A stretch of 27,847 nt of DNA from an uncultured Lachnospiraceae bacterium. Its GTDB lineage: Bacteria > Bacillota > Clostridia > Lachnospirales > Lachnospiraceae. A model generated the notes under the pieces. That model had not been told where the DNA came from. It saw nothing but the letters and a program-made list of their open reading frames with translations, and did no database searches. This document shows positions 21,247 through 27,847 of the stretch, piece after piece. Made by a program: the position numbers and the translations under genes. The DNA is taken from contig CALCMD010000027.1 of assembly GCA_937965795.1 (NCBI GenBank), positions 1 through 27,847 on the forward strand, read 5' to 3'. How positions within the stretch are numbered: the first letter of the stretch is position 1; each line of letters begins with the position of its first letter.

Positions 21247-23154
21247 ATGATTTTAGCATGTCAAAATATAACAAAATCCTTCGGAACCAATGAAATCCTG
21301 AAAAACGCTTCTTTCCATATTGAGGATCGGGAAAAGACCGCCATCGTGGGAATCAATGGAGCCGGGAAATCTACGCTTCTGAAAATCATCATGCGCCAGA
21401 TGAGCGCCGACTCCGGAGAAGTGATGATCGCAAAAGGAAAAACCATCGGCTATCTGGCGCAGCACGAGGCAGTATCCTCCGGCAATACCATCTACCAGGA
21501 ACTGCTTGAGGTAAAACGCGACCTGATCAAACTGGAAGAAAACATCCGTCAGATGGAACATGAAATGAAATCTCTCCAGGGAGACGCCCTGACCCTGCTT
21601 CTGGAATCCTACAACCGTATGAGTACCGAATTCGAGCGGCGGGACGGCTATTCCTACCGCAGTGAGCTGGCCGGAGTCCTGAAAGGCCTGGGATTCGACG
21701 AAGAGGACTTTGGCAAAAAGGTCGAAACGCTCTCCGGCGGCCAAAAGACCCGTGTCGCCCTCGGAAAGCTTCTGCTGTCCAAACCGGATATCATTCTTCT
21801 GGACGAGCCGACCAACCATCTGGATATGAATTCAATCGCATGGCTGGAAACATATCTGCTGAATTATCCCGGCGCTGTCATCATCGTTGCCCACGACCGT
21901 TACTTTTTAAATCGTGTCGTGACAAAAGTAGTAGAAATCGACAACGGGCATGTAACTACCTTTCTCGGCAACTATTCCGCTTACGCAGAAAAGAAAAAGC
22001 AGCTTCGGGATACGGCCTTAAAAGCCTGGATGAACCAGCAGCAGGAGATCAGACGCCAGCAGGAGGTAATCGCAAAGCTGAAATCCTTCAACCGGGAAAA
22101 ATCCATCAAGCGTGCGGAAAGCCGGGAAAAGATGCTGAACAAAATAGAGGTTCTGGAAAAACCTGCTGAAGTCAACGATGAAATCCGCATCAGACTGGAA
22201 CCCCGGATCATCAGCGGAAATGACGTCCTTACGGTAGAAGGACTGTCAAAAAGCTTTGGTTCCAACCACCTGTTCTCTGATTTGAACTTTGAAATCAAAC
22301 GTGGAGAGCGGGTAGCCATCATCGGAAATAACGGAACCGGAAAAACTACCCTCCTGAAAATCATAAACAGCGTCCTTCCCGCGGATGCAGGAAGCTTCAC
22401 ACTGGGCAGCAAGGTGAACATCGGCTACTACGATCAGGAGCATCATGTCCTTCATATGGAAAAGACGCTGTTTGATGAGATTTCAGACGCCTACCCCACG
22501 CTCACCAACACGCAGATTCGAAACGTACTGGCCTCTTTTCTGTTCACTGGTGATGATGTATTTAAGAGAATCTCCGACTTAAGCGGCGGGGAGAGGGGAC
22601 GCGTCTCTCTGGCAAAGCTGATGCTCTCGGAGGCAAATTTCATCATTTTAGACGAGCCCACCAACCACCTGGACATCACCTCGAAAGAGATTCTGGAAAA
22701 CGCCCTGAACCGTTATACGGGAACCATACTGTACGTTTCCCACGACCGGTATTTTATCAATCAGACCGCAACCCGCATCCTGGAACTGACCGGAAACACT
22801 CTGGTAAATTATATCGGAAATTATGATTATTACCTGGAAAAGAAAGAAGAACTGACACAGATCTATGCGCCGCAGACGGCTGAAACCACGCAGGAGAAAA
22901 CCAGCGAAGCGAAGCTCTCCTGGCAGCAGAAAAAAGAAGAGCAGGCAAAGCTGCGCAAAAAACGGAATGACCTGAAAAAAACAGAGGAACGGATTCATGA
23001 ACTGGAAACGCGGGATTCTGAAATCGATGAACTGCTGACCCATGAGGAAATCTTTACTGACGTGGCAAAATGCCTGGCGCTTGGCAATGAAAAAGACGCT
23101 GTCTTAAAAGAACTTGATTCCCTGTACGAACTCTGGGAAACTCTGGCAGAATAG
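21247..23154 (+). CDS. ABC-F family ATPase (YdiF-like)
   Basis: A soluble, 635-residue protein with two ABC cassettes and no membrane segments. ABC-F members act on ribosomes, at the E site, to relieve stalling or, in some branches, to protect against antibiotics. Cassette 1 has GINGAGKST, LSGGQKTRVAL and IILLDEPTNHLD. The interdomain linker (about 240-310) is rich in charged residues and contains FNREKSIKRAESREKML. Cassette 2 has GNNGTGKTT, LSGGERGRVSL and FIILDEPTNHLD. A C-terminal extension (about 545-635) is a charged coiled coil, as in Bacillus YdiF. This architecture suggests a housekeeping translation factor, but a resistance role cannot be excluded. AAAGGACGG precedes the ATG. It is one of few plus-strand genes here and ends at a bidirectional terminator shared with icd. 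Confidence 0.92.
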   Translation: MILACQNITKSFGTNEILKNASFHIEDREKTAIVGINGAGKSTLLKIIMRQMSADSGEVMIAKGKTIGYLAQHEAVSSGNTIYQELLEVKRDLIKLEENIRQMEHEMKSLQGDALTLLLESYNRMSTEFERRDGYSYRSELAGVLKGLGFDEEDFGKKVETLSGGQKTRVALGKLLLSKPDIILLDEPTNHLDMNSIAWLETYLLNYPGAVIIVAHDRYFLNRVVTKVVEIDNGHVTTFLGNYSAYAEKKKQLRDTALKAWMNQQQEIRRQQEVIAKLKSFNREKSIKRAESREKMLNKIEVLEKPAEVNDEIRIRLEPRIISGNDVLTVEGLSKSFGSNHLFSDLNFEIKRGERVAIIGNNGTGKTTLLKIINSVLPADAGSFTLGSKVNIGYYDQEHHVLHMEKTLFDEISDAYPTLTNTQIRNVLASFLFTGDDVFKRISDLSGGERGRVSLAKLMLSEANFIILDEPTNHLDITSKEILENALNRYTGTILYVSHDRYFINQTATRILELTGNTLVNYIGNYDYYLEKKEELTQIYAPQTAETTQEKTSEAKLSWQQKKEEQAKLRKKRNDLKKTEERIHELETRDSEIDELLTHEEIFTDVAKCLALGNEKDAVLKELDSLYELWETLAE

Positions 23155-23185
23155 GCGATATGCCCTGGCTTTATAAAAACACTTA

Positions 23186-23224
23186 AAAACAGGCCGTCAA
23201 AATCGAATGACAGCCTGTTTTCCT
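23186..23224. terminator. Bidirectional terminator between ABC-F and icd
   Basis: Arms AAAACAGGC / GCCTGTTTT, extended by GTCA/TGAC after one mismatch, form a strong hairpin bracketed by an A-run on the left and a T-run on the right. It serves the two convergent genes. Confidence 0.85.
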
Positions 23225-23228
23225 TTTC

Positions 23229-24437
23229 TTATAAATTCTTCTCTAACTCCTCGCGCACTGCCTTGATAAATCCCTCGCTGTTCAAAACCGTCGGATTCTC
23301 AATGCTGGTAATCAGCGCCAGGTCTTTTGTCATCTTTCCATCCTCAATGGTCTTTACCGTAGCCGCCTCCAGCTTGTCCGCAAATGCCATCAGCTCAGGA
23401 ATCTGATCCAGCTCACCACGCTTGCGCAGCGCTCCTGTCCATGCAAAAATTGTCGCAACAGAGTTTGTGGAGGTCTCCTCACCTTTCAGATGCTTATAGT
23501 AGTGACGCTGCACCGTTCCATGTGCGGCCTCATACTCAAAGTTTCCATCCGGAGAAACCAGCACGGAAGTCATCATTGCCAGCGACCCGAAAGCGGAGGA
23601 TACCATGTCGCTCATGACGTCGCCATCATAATTCTTACATGCCCAGATGAAACCGCCCTCTGCTTTCATGACGCGCGCTACAGCGTCATCAATCAAAGTA
23701 TAGAAATAAGTAATGCCTGCCTGTTCGAACTTCTCTTTATATTCCTGCTCATAGATTTCCTGAAAAATGTCCTTGAAGGTATGGTCATATTTTTTGGAAA
23801 TCGTATCCTTCGTAGCAAACCACAGATCCTGCCTGGTATCCAGCGCATAATTGAAACAGCTTTTTGCAAAACTTGTGATAGATGCGCTTGTATTGTGCAT
23901 TCCCTGAAGTACGCCTGCACCCTTGAACTCGTGAATCAGCTCTCTTGTCTCCGTACCATCCTCTGCTGTAAATACCAGCTCTGCTTTTCCAGGTCCGTCT
24001 ACCTTCATCTCTGTTCCCTTATACACGTCCCCATAGGCATGTCTTGCCAGCGTAATCGGCTTTTTCCAATTCTTGACACACGGCTCAATCCCTTTTACCA
24101 CGATCGGTGTACGGAACACCGTACCGTCCAGAATGGCACGAATAGTACCGTTCGGGCTCTTCCACATTTCCTTTAAACTGTACTCCGTCATTCTGGCCGC
24201 ATTCGGTGTGATCGTCGCACATTTCACAGCCACCCCATATTTCTTTGTCGCATAAGCGCTGTCAAATGTCACCTGATCATCCGTTTCGTTACGATATTCC
24301 AGACCCAGATCATAGTATTCTGTTTTCAGGTCAATGAACGGAAGCAGAAGCTCATCTTTTATCATCTGCCAGAGAATCCTTGTCATCTCATCTCCATCCA
24401 TCTCTACCAGCGGCGTCGTCATTCTGATTTTTTCCAT
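23229..24437 (-). CDS. icd: Isocitrate dehydrogenase (NADP), eukaryote-like class
   Basis: Oxidatively decarboxylates isocitrate to 2-oxoglutarate in the cytoplasm, feeding glutamate synthesis. It has 402 residues. The N-terminus PLVEMDGDEMTRILWQMIKDEL, SPNGTIRAILDGTVFR (substrate-binding) and AHGTVQRHYYKHLKGEETSTNS (NADP-binding, His-Gly-Thr-Val) mark the type II class shared with mitochondria, rather than the E. coli-type enzyme. The VFRTPIV and WACKNYDGDVMSD segments carry the substrate and metal ligands. RBS GAGGAGG is 6-7 bases upstream of the ATG. It lies 74 bases downstream of the S8 protease gene, probably under its own promoter (24478-24483 -10), overlapped by an 11-bp direct repeat. 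Confidence 0.95.
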   Translation of the reverse strand: MEKIRMTTPLVEMDGDEMTRILWQMIKDELLLPFIDLKTEYYDLGLEYRNETDDQVTFDSAYATKKYGVAVKCATITPNAARMTEYSLKEMWKSPNGTIRAILDGTVFRTPIVVKGIEPCVKNWKKPITLARHAYGDVYKGTEMKVDGPGKAELVFTAEDGTETRELIHEFKGAGVLQGMHNTSASITSFAKSCFNYALDTRQDLWFATKDTISKKYDHTFKDIFQEIYEQEYKEKFEQAGITYFYTLIDDAVARVMKAEGGFIWACKNYDGDVMSDMVSSAFGSLAMMTSVLVSPDGNFEYEAAHGTVQRHYYKHLKGEETSTNSVATIFAWTGALRKRGELDQIPELMAFADKLEAATVKTIEDGKMTKDLALITSIENPTVLNSEGFIKAVREELEKNL

Positions 24438-24477
24438 CGTTATCCTCCTCGTATTCTGATTGCTTTTTGGCTCTTGT

Positions 24478-24519
24478 ATTATACTAAATCAAAATCGCTT
24501 TTTTCGCAATACTAAATCA
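24478..24519 (-). promoter_or_regulatory. icd promoter region with an 11-bp direct repeat
   Basis: A perfect -10 TATAAT lies at 24483-24478 on the minus strand; no good -35 is visible at 17 bases. ATACTAAATCA occurs twice (24481-24491 and 24509-24519), start to start 28 bases apart. The first copy overlaps the -10 box and the second the end of the protease gene. A weak -35 and a repeat over the -10 suggest regulated transcription. Confidence 0.45.
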
Positions 24520-25411
24520 TAAGAAGTTTTTTTACATCAATCTGTCCCCATCCCTGCTGCTGCCTGGGCAGTCCCAGATCCACCGCCGCCTCCCGCAGCC
24601 GCATCTTCACTTCTACATTCGTAAGCGCCGGCTCCACGGATAAAAGCAGCGCAATACAGCCCGATACAATCGGCGTCGCCATAGAAGTACCGCTTTTTAC
24701 CGCATAATACCCCGGACTTCTTCGCAGGGCGGCGTTACAGGACGTAACCTGGGAACCCGGCGCCGTGATATCCGGTTTGCAGATACATTCCCCTGTAGGG
24801 CCTCTGCCAGAATAGCAGGGCTTTATTCCTCCTGTAGCCACGTTTACACAATCATCCGACGCTCCTACGGTAATCACCTTTCTGCTGTTTCCCGGAACCG
24901 TGATACTCATCGGCTCCGGCCCCATATTTCCGGCCGCTACTACTACGACCATTCCTGCGTCCCAGGCACGCTCCACCGCATCAATAAGCTGACGGTCTAC
25001 CGCCTGACTCTCTCTCACCGTTCCTACCGATATATTCAGAATCCGGATGCCATACGCATTCCGGTTGCGGATTGCCCAGTCGATTCCCCGGATCACTTCT
25101 TCTTTATTTCCATTTCCCCACTGGTCAAGCACTTTCAGTCCGATCAAATGGCATTCCGGTGCAATTCCTCTGTATTTTCCTCTGGAGGCCGCGCCGCTTC
25201 CACCCATGATTCCACAGACATGGGTTCCATGTGAACAATCATCATAGCAGTTTACCCGCCCATTCAGAAAATCCCGGAAACCCGCAATTCTCCTGTCAAA
25301 ATCAGGATGCCGGCTGATTCCGGTATCCAGTACTGCCACGCCGATCCCCCGCCCACGAATTCCCCTTTGGTATGCCTCTTCCGCATGAACTGCCGCACGC
25401 ACTCGATTCAT
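24512..25411 (-). CDS. Intracellular subtilisin-like serine protease (S8)
   Basis: A 299-residue S8 peptidase with the full catalytic triad: Asp29 in AVLDTGI, His61 in HGTHVCG and Ser243 in GTSMATP, plus the oxyanion Asn in AAGNMGP. There is no signal peptide or transmembrane segment and only about 20 residues before the catalytic core, so it resembles AprX/intracellular subtilisins rather than secreted proteases with propeptides. GGGAATG precedes the ATG. It is divergent from a second S8 gene across 96 bases, an arrangement that suggests a shared regulatory region or duplication. The substrates are unknown; spore or stationary-phase functions are typical for the family. Confidence 0.9.
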   Translation of the reverse strand: MNRVRAAVHAEEAYQRGIRGRGIGVAVLDTGISRHPDFDRRIAGFRDFLNGRVNCYDDCSHGTHVCGIMGGSGAASRGKYRGIAPECHLIGLKVLDQWGNGNKEEVIRGIDWAIRNRNAYGIRILNISVGTVRESQAVDRQLIDAVERAWDAGMVVVVAAGNMGPEPMSITVPGNSRKVITVGASDDCVNVATGGIKPCYSGRGPTGECICKPDITAPGSQVTSCNAALRRSPGYYAVKSGTSMATPIVSGCIALLLSVEPALTNVEVKMRLREAAVDLGLPRQQQGWGQIDVKKLLMI

Positions 25412-25507
25412 AATTTCATTCCCGGACTTTTTTTATATTTATATGCAGAAATGCTTCGGCCGTTCCGGCATAGACATAGAACAACACAAGAATTAAGAGG
25501 AGTATTT

Positions 25508-27211
25508 ATGGACGAAAACGAAATACAGGAAATGATTTACTCAAATGATTATCTGGACTTTATTCAAAACTTCCGAACAGCCCCTGAACTCTGGCAGAAG
25601 CAATTTGAAAATTTTGGCGCCCAGACTTTCGGCGGAGGGCTCGGTATGCTTCATATCCGCCACAATCTTCTGCCGGAAAATCCAATGGATGTTCTTGGAT
25701 ATTACGCTATTCCAAAACTTTTTACTGCACTGGACACCACCAGTCTGGAAGTATCCGGAATTTTGCAGGTACAGACCCAGCCCCTTCTCGGTTATAAAGG
25801 AAAAGGAGTTCTCCTGGGATTTATCGATACGGGAATTGATTACACCCTCTCCGCTTTCCGGCATTCGGACGGACGAACCCGCATTTTGCGCATTTGGGAT
25901 CAGACGATTCGTACAGGAACCCCGCCGGAAAATATTTTATATGGCTCTGAATACACCGAAGCACAGATCAACGAAGCGCTCTCGGCAGACGATCCGTATT
26001 CTGTTGTTCCAAGCCGGGATGAGGACGGTCATGGAACTGTCATGGCTGGTATCGCCGCCGGAAGCCCTGACTTTTCCCGTGATTTCATAGGAGCCGCTCC
26101 CGAAGCGGATATTGTCGTAGTAAAACTAAAGCCTGCCAAACAGAATCTTCGGGATTTTTATCTGATTCCGCAGGATTCGCTGGCTTTTCAGGAGACTGAT
26201 ATTATGATGTCCATACGTTATCTTTTGCAGGTCAGCTACGTTCTGCAAAAACCTGTCGTAATCTGTCTGGGTCTTGGCACCACACAGGGCAGTCATTCGG
26301 GACTGTCCCCTCTCTCACAGATTCTCTCTTATTATTCCAGCTTTACCGGATGCTATATCGTCGTGTCTGCCGGAAACGAAGCTGGTTCCGCCCACCACTA
26401 TTATGGAAAGCTAAATACGCCGGACACTTATGAAAATGTGGAGATTCTGGTCGACTCCAAAGATGAAGGCTTTTCCACGGAGCTATGGGCACAACGGCCT
26501 GAGCTTTACTCCATAGGAATCGTCTCCCCCCTGGGAGAAACCATCGAACGGATTCCCGCCCGGCTTGACCAGAGCTCTACGATCCGCTTTACACTGGAAA
26601 AGACTGTGATTGAACTGTATTATGAAATCGTGGAAGCTACGACCGGAAACGAACTGATTCTGCTCCGTTTTAAAAATCCGACTCCCGGAATCTGGACCAT
26701 CCGCGTCTACAATAATGTATATATCAACGGCTCCTTCCACATGTGGCTGCCAATTAAGGGTCTCATCTCCCCCGGCACGGTCTTTCTCGCTCCGAATCCT
26801 GATACAACCCTGACAGCTCCCTCTAACAATTCGGATGTTATCACAGTCAGCACTTACAATGCCTACAACAACAGCCTGTACATCAACTCCAGCCGTGGTT
26901 ACACACGGGATGGCCAAATCAAGCCGGATATTGCCGCTCCCGGCGTAAATGTCTTTGCCCCCGAAGTCGGCGGCGGCTACGGCGTCTACACCGGTTCCAG
27001 CGCCGCGGCCGCCATCACAGCCGGAGCCGTGGCGCTCCTTACAAACTGGGGAATGGAGCATAATCCCACCCGAAGCTTCACAAACCTGGAAATGCAGGGA
27101 TTTCTGATTCGCGGAGCAGACCGTAACCCCCAGTATCTCTATCCAAACCGTGAATGGGGATACGGAACTCTGAATCTATATCAGATTTTTATAAATTTTA
27201 TGAATCAGTAA
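25508..27211 (+). CDS. Large S8 family peptidase (CspB-like)
   Basis: A 567-residue subtilase of the clostridial type that includes the Csp germination proteases. The residues Asp107 (GFIDTGIDY), His175 (DEDGHGTVMAG) and Ser498 (TGSSAAAAITAG) are all present, as is the oxyanion Asn in VVSAGNEAGS, so it is probably active. The usual GTSxxxP is here GSSAAAA. About 100 residues precede the core and an inserted jelly-roll-like region of about 130 residues (about 340-470) lies between the His and Ser segments, as in Csp proteins. The start is the ATG at 25508, preceded by AAGAGGAG 6 bases upstream; upstream extension of the frame overlaps the divergent protease and is not coding. There is no signal peptide. 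A role in spore germination is an inference from family only. Confidence 0.85.
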   Translation: MDENEIQEMIYSNDYLDFIQNFRTAPELWQKQFENFGAQTFGGGLGMLHIRHNLLPENPMDVLGYYAIPKLFTALDTTSLEVSGILQVQTQPLLGYKGKGVLLGFIDTGIDYTLSAFRHSDGRTRILRIWDQTIRTGTPPENILYGSEYTEAQINEALSADDPYSVVPSRDEDGHGTVMAGIAAGSPDFSRDFIGAAPEADIVVVKLKPAKQNLRDFYLIPQDSLAFQETDIMMSIRYLLQVSYVLQKPVVICLGLGTTQGSHSGLSPLSQILSYYSSFTGCYIVVSAGNEAGSAHHYYGKLNTPDTYENVEILVDSKDEGFSTELWAQRPELYSIGIVSPLGETIERIPARLDQSSTIRFTLEKTVIELYYEIVEATTGNELILLRFKNPTPGIWTIRVYNNVYINGSFHMWLPIKGLISPGTVFLAPNPDTTLTAPSNNSDVITVSTYNAYNNSLYINSSRGYTRDGQIKPDIAAPGVNVFAPEVGGGYGVYTGSSAAAAITAGAVALLTNWGMEHNPTRSFTNLEMQGFLIRGADRNPQYLYPNREWGYGTLNLYQIFINFMNQ

Positions 27212-27269
27212 CCCAAACAAGCCTCCACACATAGTATATGGTGTAATCAAAAACATGGAGGAACAAAAC

Positions 27270-27515
27270 ATGAGTGATTTAGCAGCAACAAACTGTGGAT
27301 GTGGATGTGAAGGAGCAACAAACAACAATTCCTGCGGATGCGGAATAGGAAATAATTCTATCCTCTGGATTATTATCCTTCTGAGCTGCTGTGGATGCGG
27401 CAATGGCTTCGGAAACGGTTTTAACAATGGCTGTGGCAATGACAACTGCTGCATCATTATCATCTTACTTCTGCTGTGCGGCGGATGCGGCAACGGATGC
27501 GGATGTGGATGCTAA
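27270..27515 (+). CDS. Small Gly/Cys-rich protein (HCB protein 13-like)
   Basis: An 81-residue protein of very unusual composition: 16 cysteines, many glycines and asparagines. It is arranged as three CGCG-type blocks (NCGCGC, SCCGCGNG, CGGCGNGCGCGC) separated by two hydrophobic stretches (ILWIIILL and IIIILLLL). Similar proteins in Lachnospiraceae carry the automatic name 'chorion class high-cysteine HCB protein 13'; their function is unknown. A spore-coat or envelope structural role, with cysteine cross-links, is a guess. The start is the second ATG at 27270, because GGAGG ends 8 bases before it; the upstream ATG at 27255 overlaps that RBS. It follows the S8 protease by 58 bases and ends at a shared terminator. 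Confidence 0.8.
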   Translation: MSDLAATNCGCGCEGATNNNSCGCGIGNNSILWIIILLSCCGCGNGFGNGFNNGCGNDNCCIIIILLLLCGGCGNGCGCGC

Positions 27516-27525
27516 TTCTGAAAAA

Positions 27526-27560
27526 GAAAGGAGGCCCCGAAAAGGGGCTTCTTTTCTTAT
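27526..27560. terminator. Bidirectional terminator after the Cys-rich gene
   Basis: A long stem centred on GGCCCC (27533-27538) and GGGGCT (27544-27549), extended by A/T pairs to 27526 and 27556, with loop GAAAA. It is T-rich on the right and A-rich on the left, so it works for the plus-strand Cys-rich gene and for the minus-strand ORF whose stop touches it. Confidence 0.85.
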
Positions 27561-27682
27561 ATCTTCTCTTTTTGGCTTTTCTCTTTCTCTTCTTTTTTCT
27601 TTTCTTCCTGTCTTTTCTTTTCCAGACATTCTTCATCGACTTCGTAAAACGCATTTCCATCTATAATTAATTTTGATTTCAT
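27557..27682 (-). CDS. 41-residue Lys/Glu-rich protein
   Basis: A short ORF preceded by a near-perfect RBS, AAGGAGG (27696-27690), 7 bases before the ATG. The first 15 residues (MKSKLIIDGNAFYEV) look like a folded beta segment, followed by DEECLEKKRQ and a very charged helical tail. I recall similar LIIDGNAxYEID starts in small proteins carried by Lachnospiraceae conjugative elements, but cannot verify this. Its ATG overlaps the TGA of the next ORF in an ATGA, so the two are translationally coupled. The function is unknown. Confidence 0.6.
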   Translation of the reverse strand: MKSKLIIDGNAFYEVDEECLEKKRQEEKKKEEKEKSQKEKI

Positions 27683-27843
27683 ATTTGACCTCCTTTTTTG
27701 TTTGGAATATAAATTCTGGTTTGGCGGGCGATTCGCTTCCCCCGATAGGTTACGAAACCGATAGTTCTCTTGCTTACGCCGAACGTCGGAACACCTGCTA
27801 TATATCCCACACGGACGGGGACAACGCTCCGGCGAGCTAACGA
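27679..27843 (-). CDS. Small basic ORF at the right edge, start unclear
   Basis: Upstream of the 41-residue protein, another frame is open for 54 codons between an in-frame TAA (27846-27844) and a TGA overlapping the next ATG. It reads like a real basic protein: VPVRVGYIAGVPTFGVS, KRTIGFVTYRGKRIARQTR, IYIPNKKGG. No ATG is present. GTG at 27810 is the best start but lacks a well-spaced RBS, so it may be the intact 3' part of a broken gene. I do not recognise it with confidence. Confidence 0.4.
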   Translation of the reverse strand, partial: SLARRSVVPVRVGYIAGVPTFGVSKRTIGFVTYRGKRIARQTRIYIPNKKGGQI

Positions 27844-27847
27844 TTAA

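Noticed and set aside
27460..27660. 66-codon Lys/Arg-rich minus-strand frame
   Set aside because: It overlaps the Cys-rich gene and crosses the terminator; the 41-residue ORF in another frame has a proper RBS and stops at the terminator.

Overview
The window looks like a core-chromosome segment of a low-to-mid GC Gram-positive Clostridia member, most likely Lachnospiraceae. The pointers are AGGAGG-type ribosome binding sites, sigma-A promoters, the gene order rex / NAD(P)HX-repair fusion / alr / mazF, a SpoIIIE-type FtsK, a eukaryote-like NADP isocitrate dehydrogenase, and a Gly/Cys-rich small protein of the kind annotated in these genomes as 'high-cysteine HCB protein'. Genus and species cannot be read from the sequence. 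Almost all genes are on the minus strand. The plus strand carries one ABC-F gene, one S8 protease, the Cys-rich protein and a broken ATPase gene.

Layout. 1-2.3 kb: the edge of an unknown gene, an HPr-family phosphocarrier without Ser46, tRNA-Glu(CTC), and diaminopimelate decarboxylase (lysA) with a dyad in its leader. 2.3-8.9 kb: envelope and cell-division genes, namely an LTA-synthase-like sulfatase behind a catalytically dead rhomboid/derlin-like protein with a zinc-ribbon tail, then FtsK/SpoIIIE, then undecaprenyl-diphosphatase (uppP). 8.9-11.1 kb: a small accessory-looking island. It holds a decayed methyltransferase, a DMT/EamA-type transporter behind a very compact promoter-element-terminator leader (the best riboswitch candidate here), a metallo-beta-lactamase-fold hydrolase and an XRE-cupin regulator. 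11.3-14.1 kb: a TepA/ClpP-like protease and a FAD/Rieske oxidoreductase, separated by a degraded AAA/DUF4143 ATPase whose remnant now supplies the last codons of the oxidoreductase. 14.1-15.7 kb: yebC with a CFI-box-like protein of unknown role. 15.8-21.1 kb: a probable operon rex-nnr-alr-mazF, preceded by aspartokinase. 21.2-27.5 kb: ABC-F ATPase, icd, two divergent S8 serine proteases and the Cys-rich protein. 27.5 kb to end: two very small, overlapping minus-strand ORFs that may mark the edge of a mobile element.

How the genes fit together. Aspartokinase and LysA are the first and last enzymes of the DAP/lysine route. Alr, UppP, the LTA-synthase-like enzyme and FtsK all serve wall and envelope building or division. 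Rex senses NADH/NAD+ and is co-transcribed with the enzyme that repairs damaged NAD(P)HX. No stretch longer than 300 bases lacks a gene or remnant. Most of the window is ordinary housekeeping sequence; the unusual parts are the 9.6 kb leader, the two gene remnants, the HPr and rhomboid variants, the antitoxin-less MazF and the small ORF pair at the right edge. No CRISPR array, insertion sequence or replication origin was seen.
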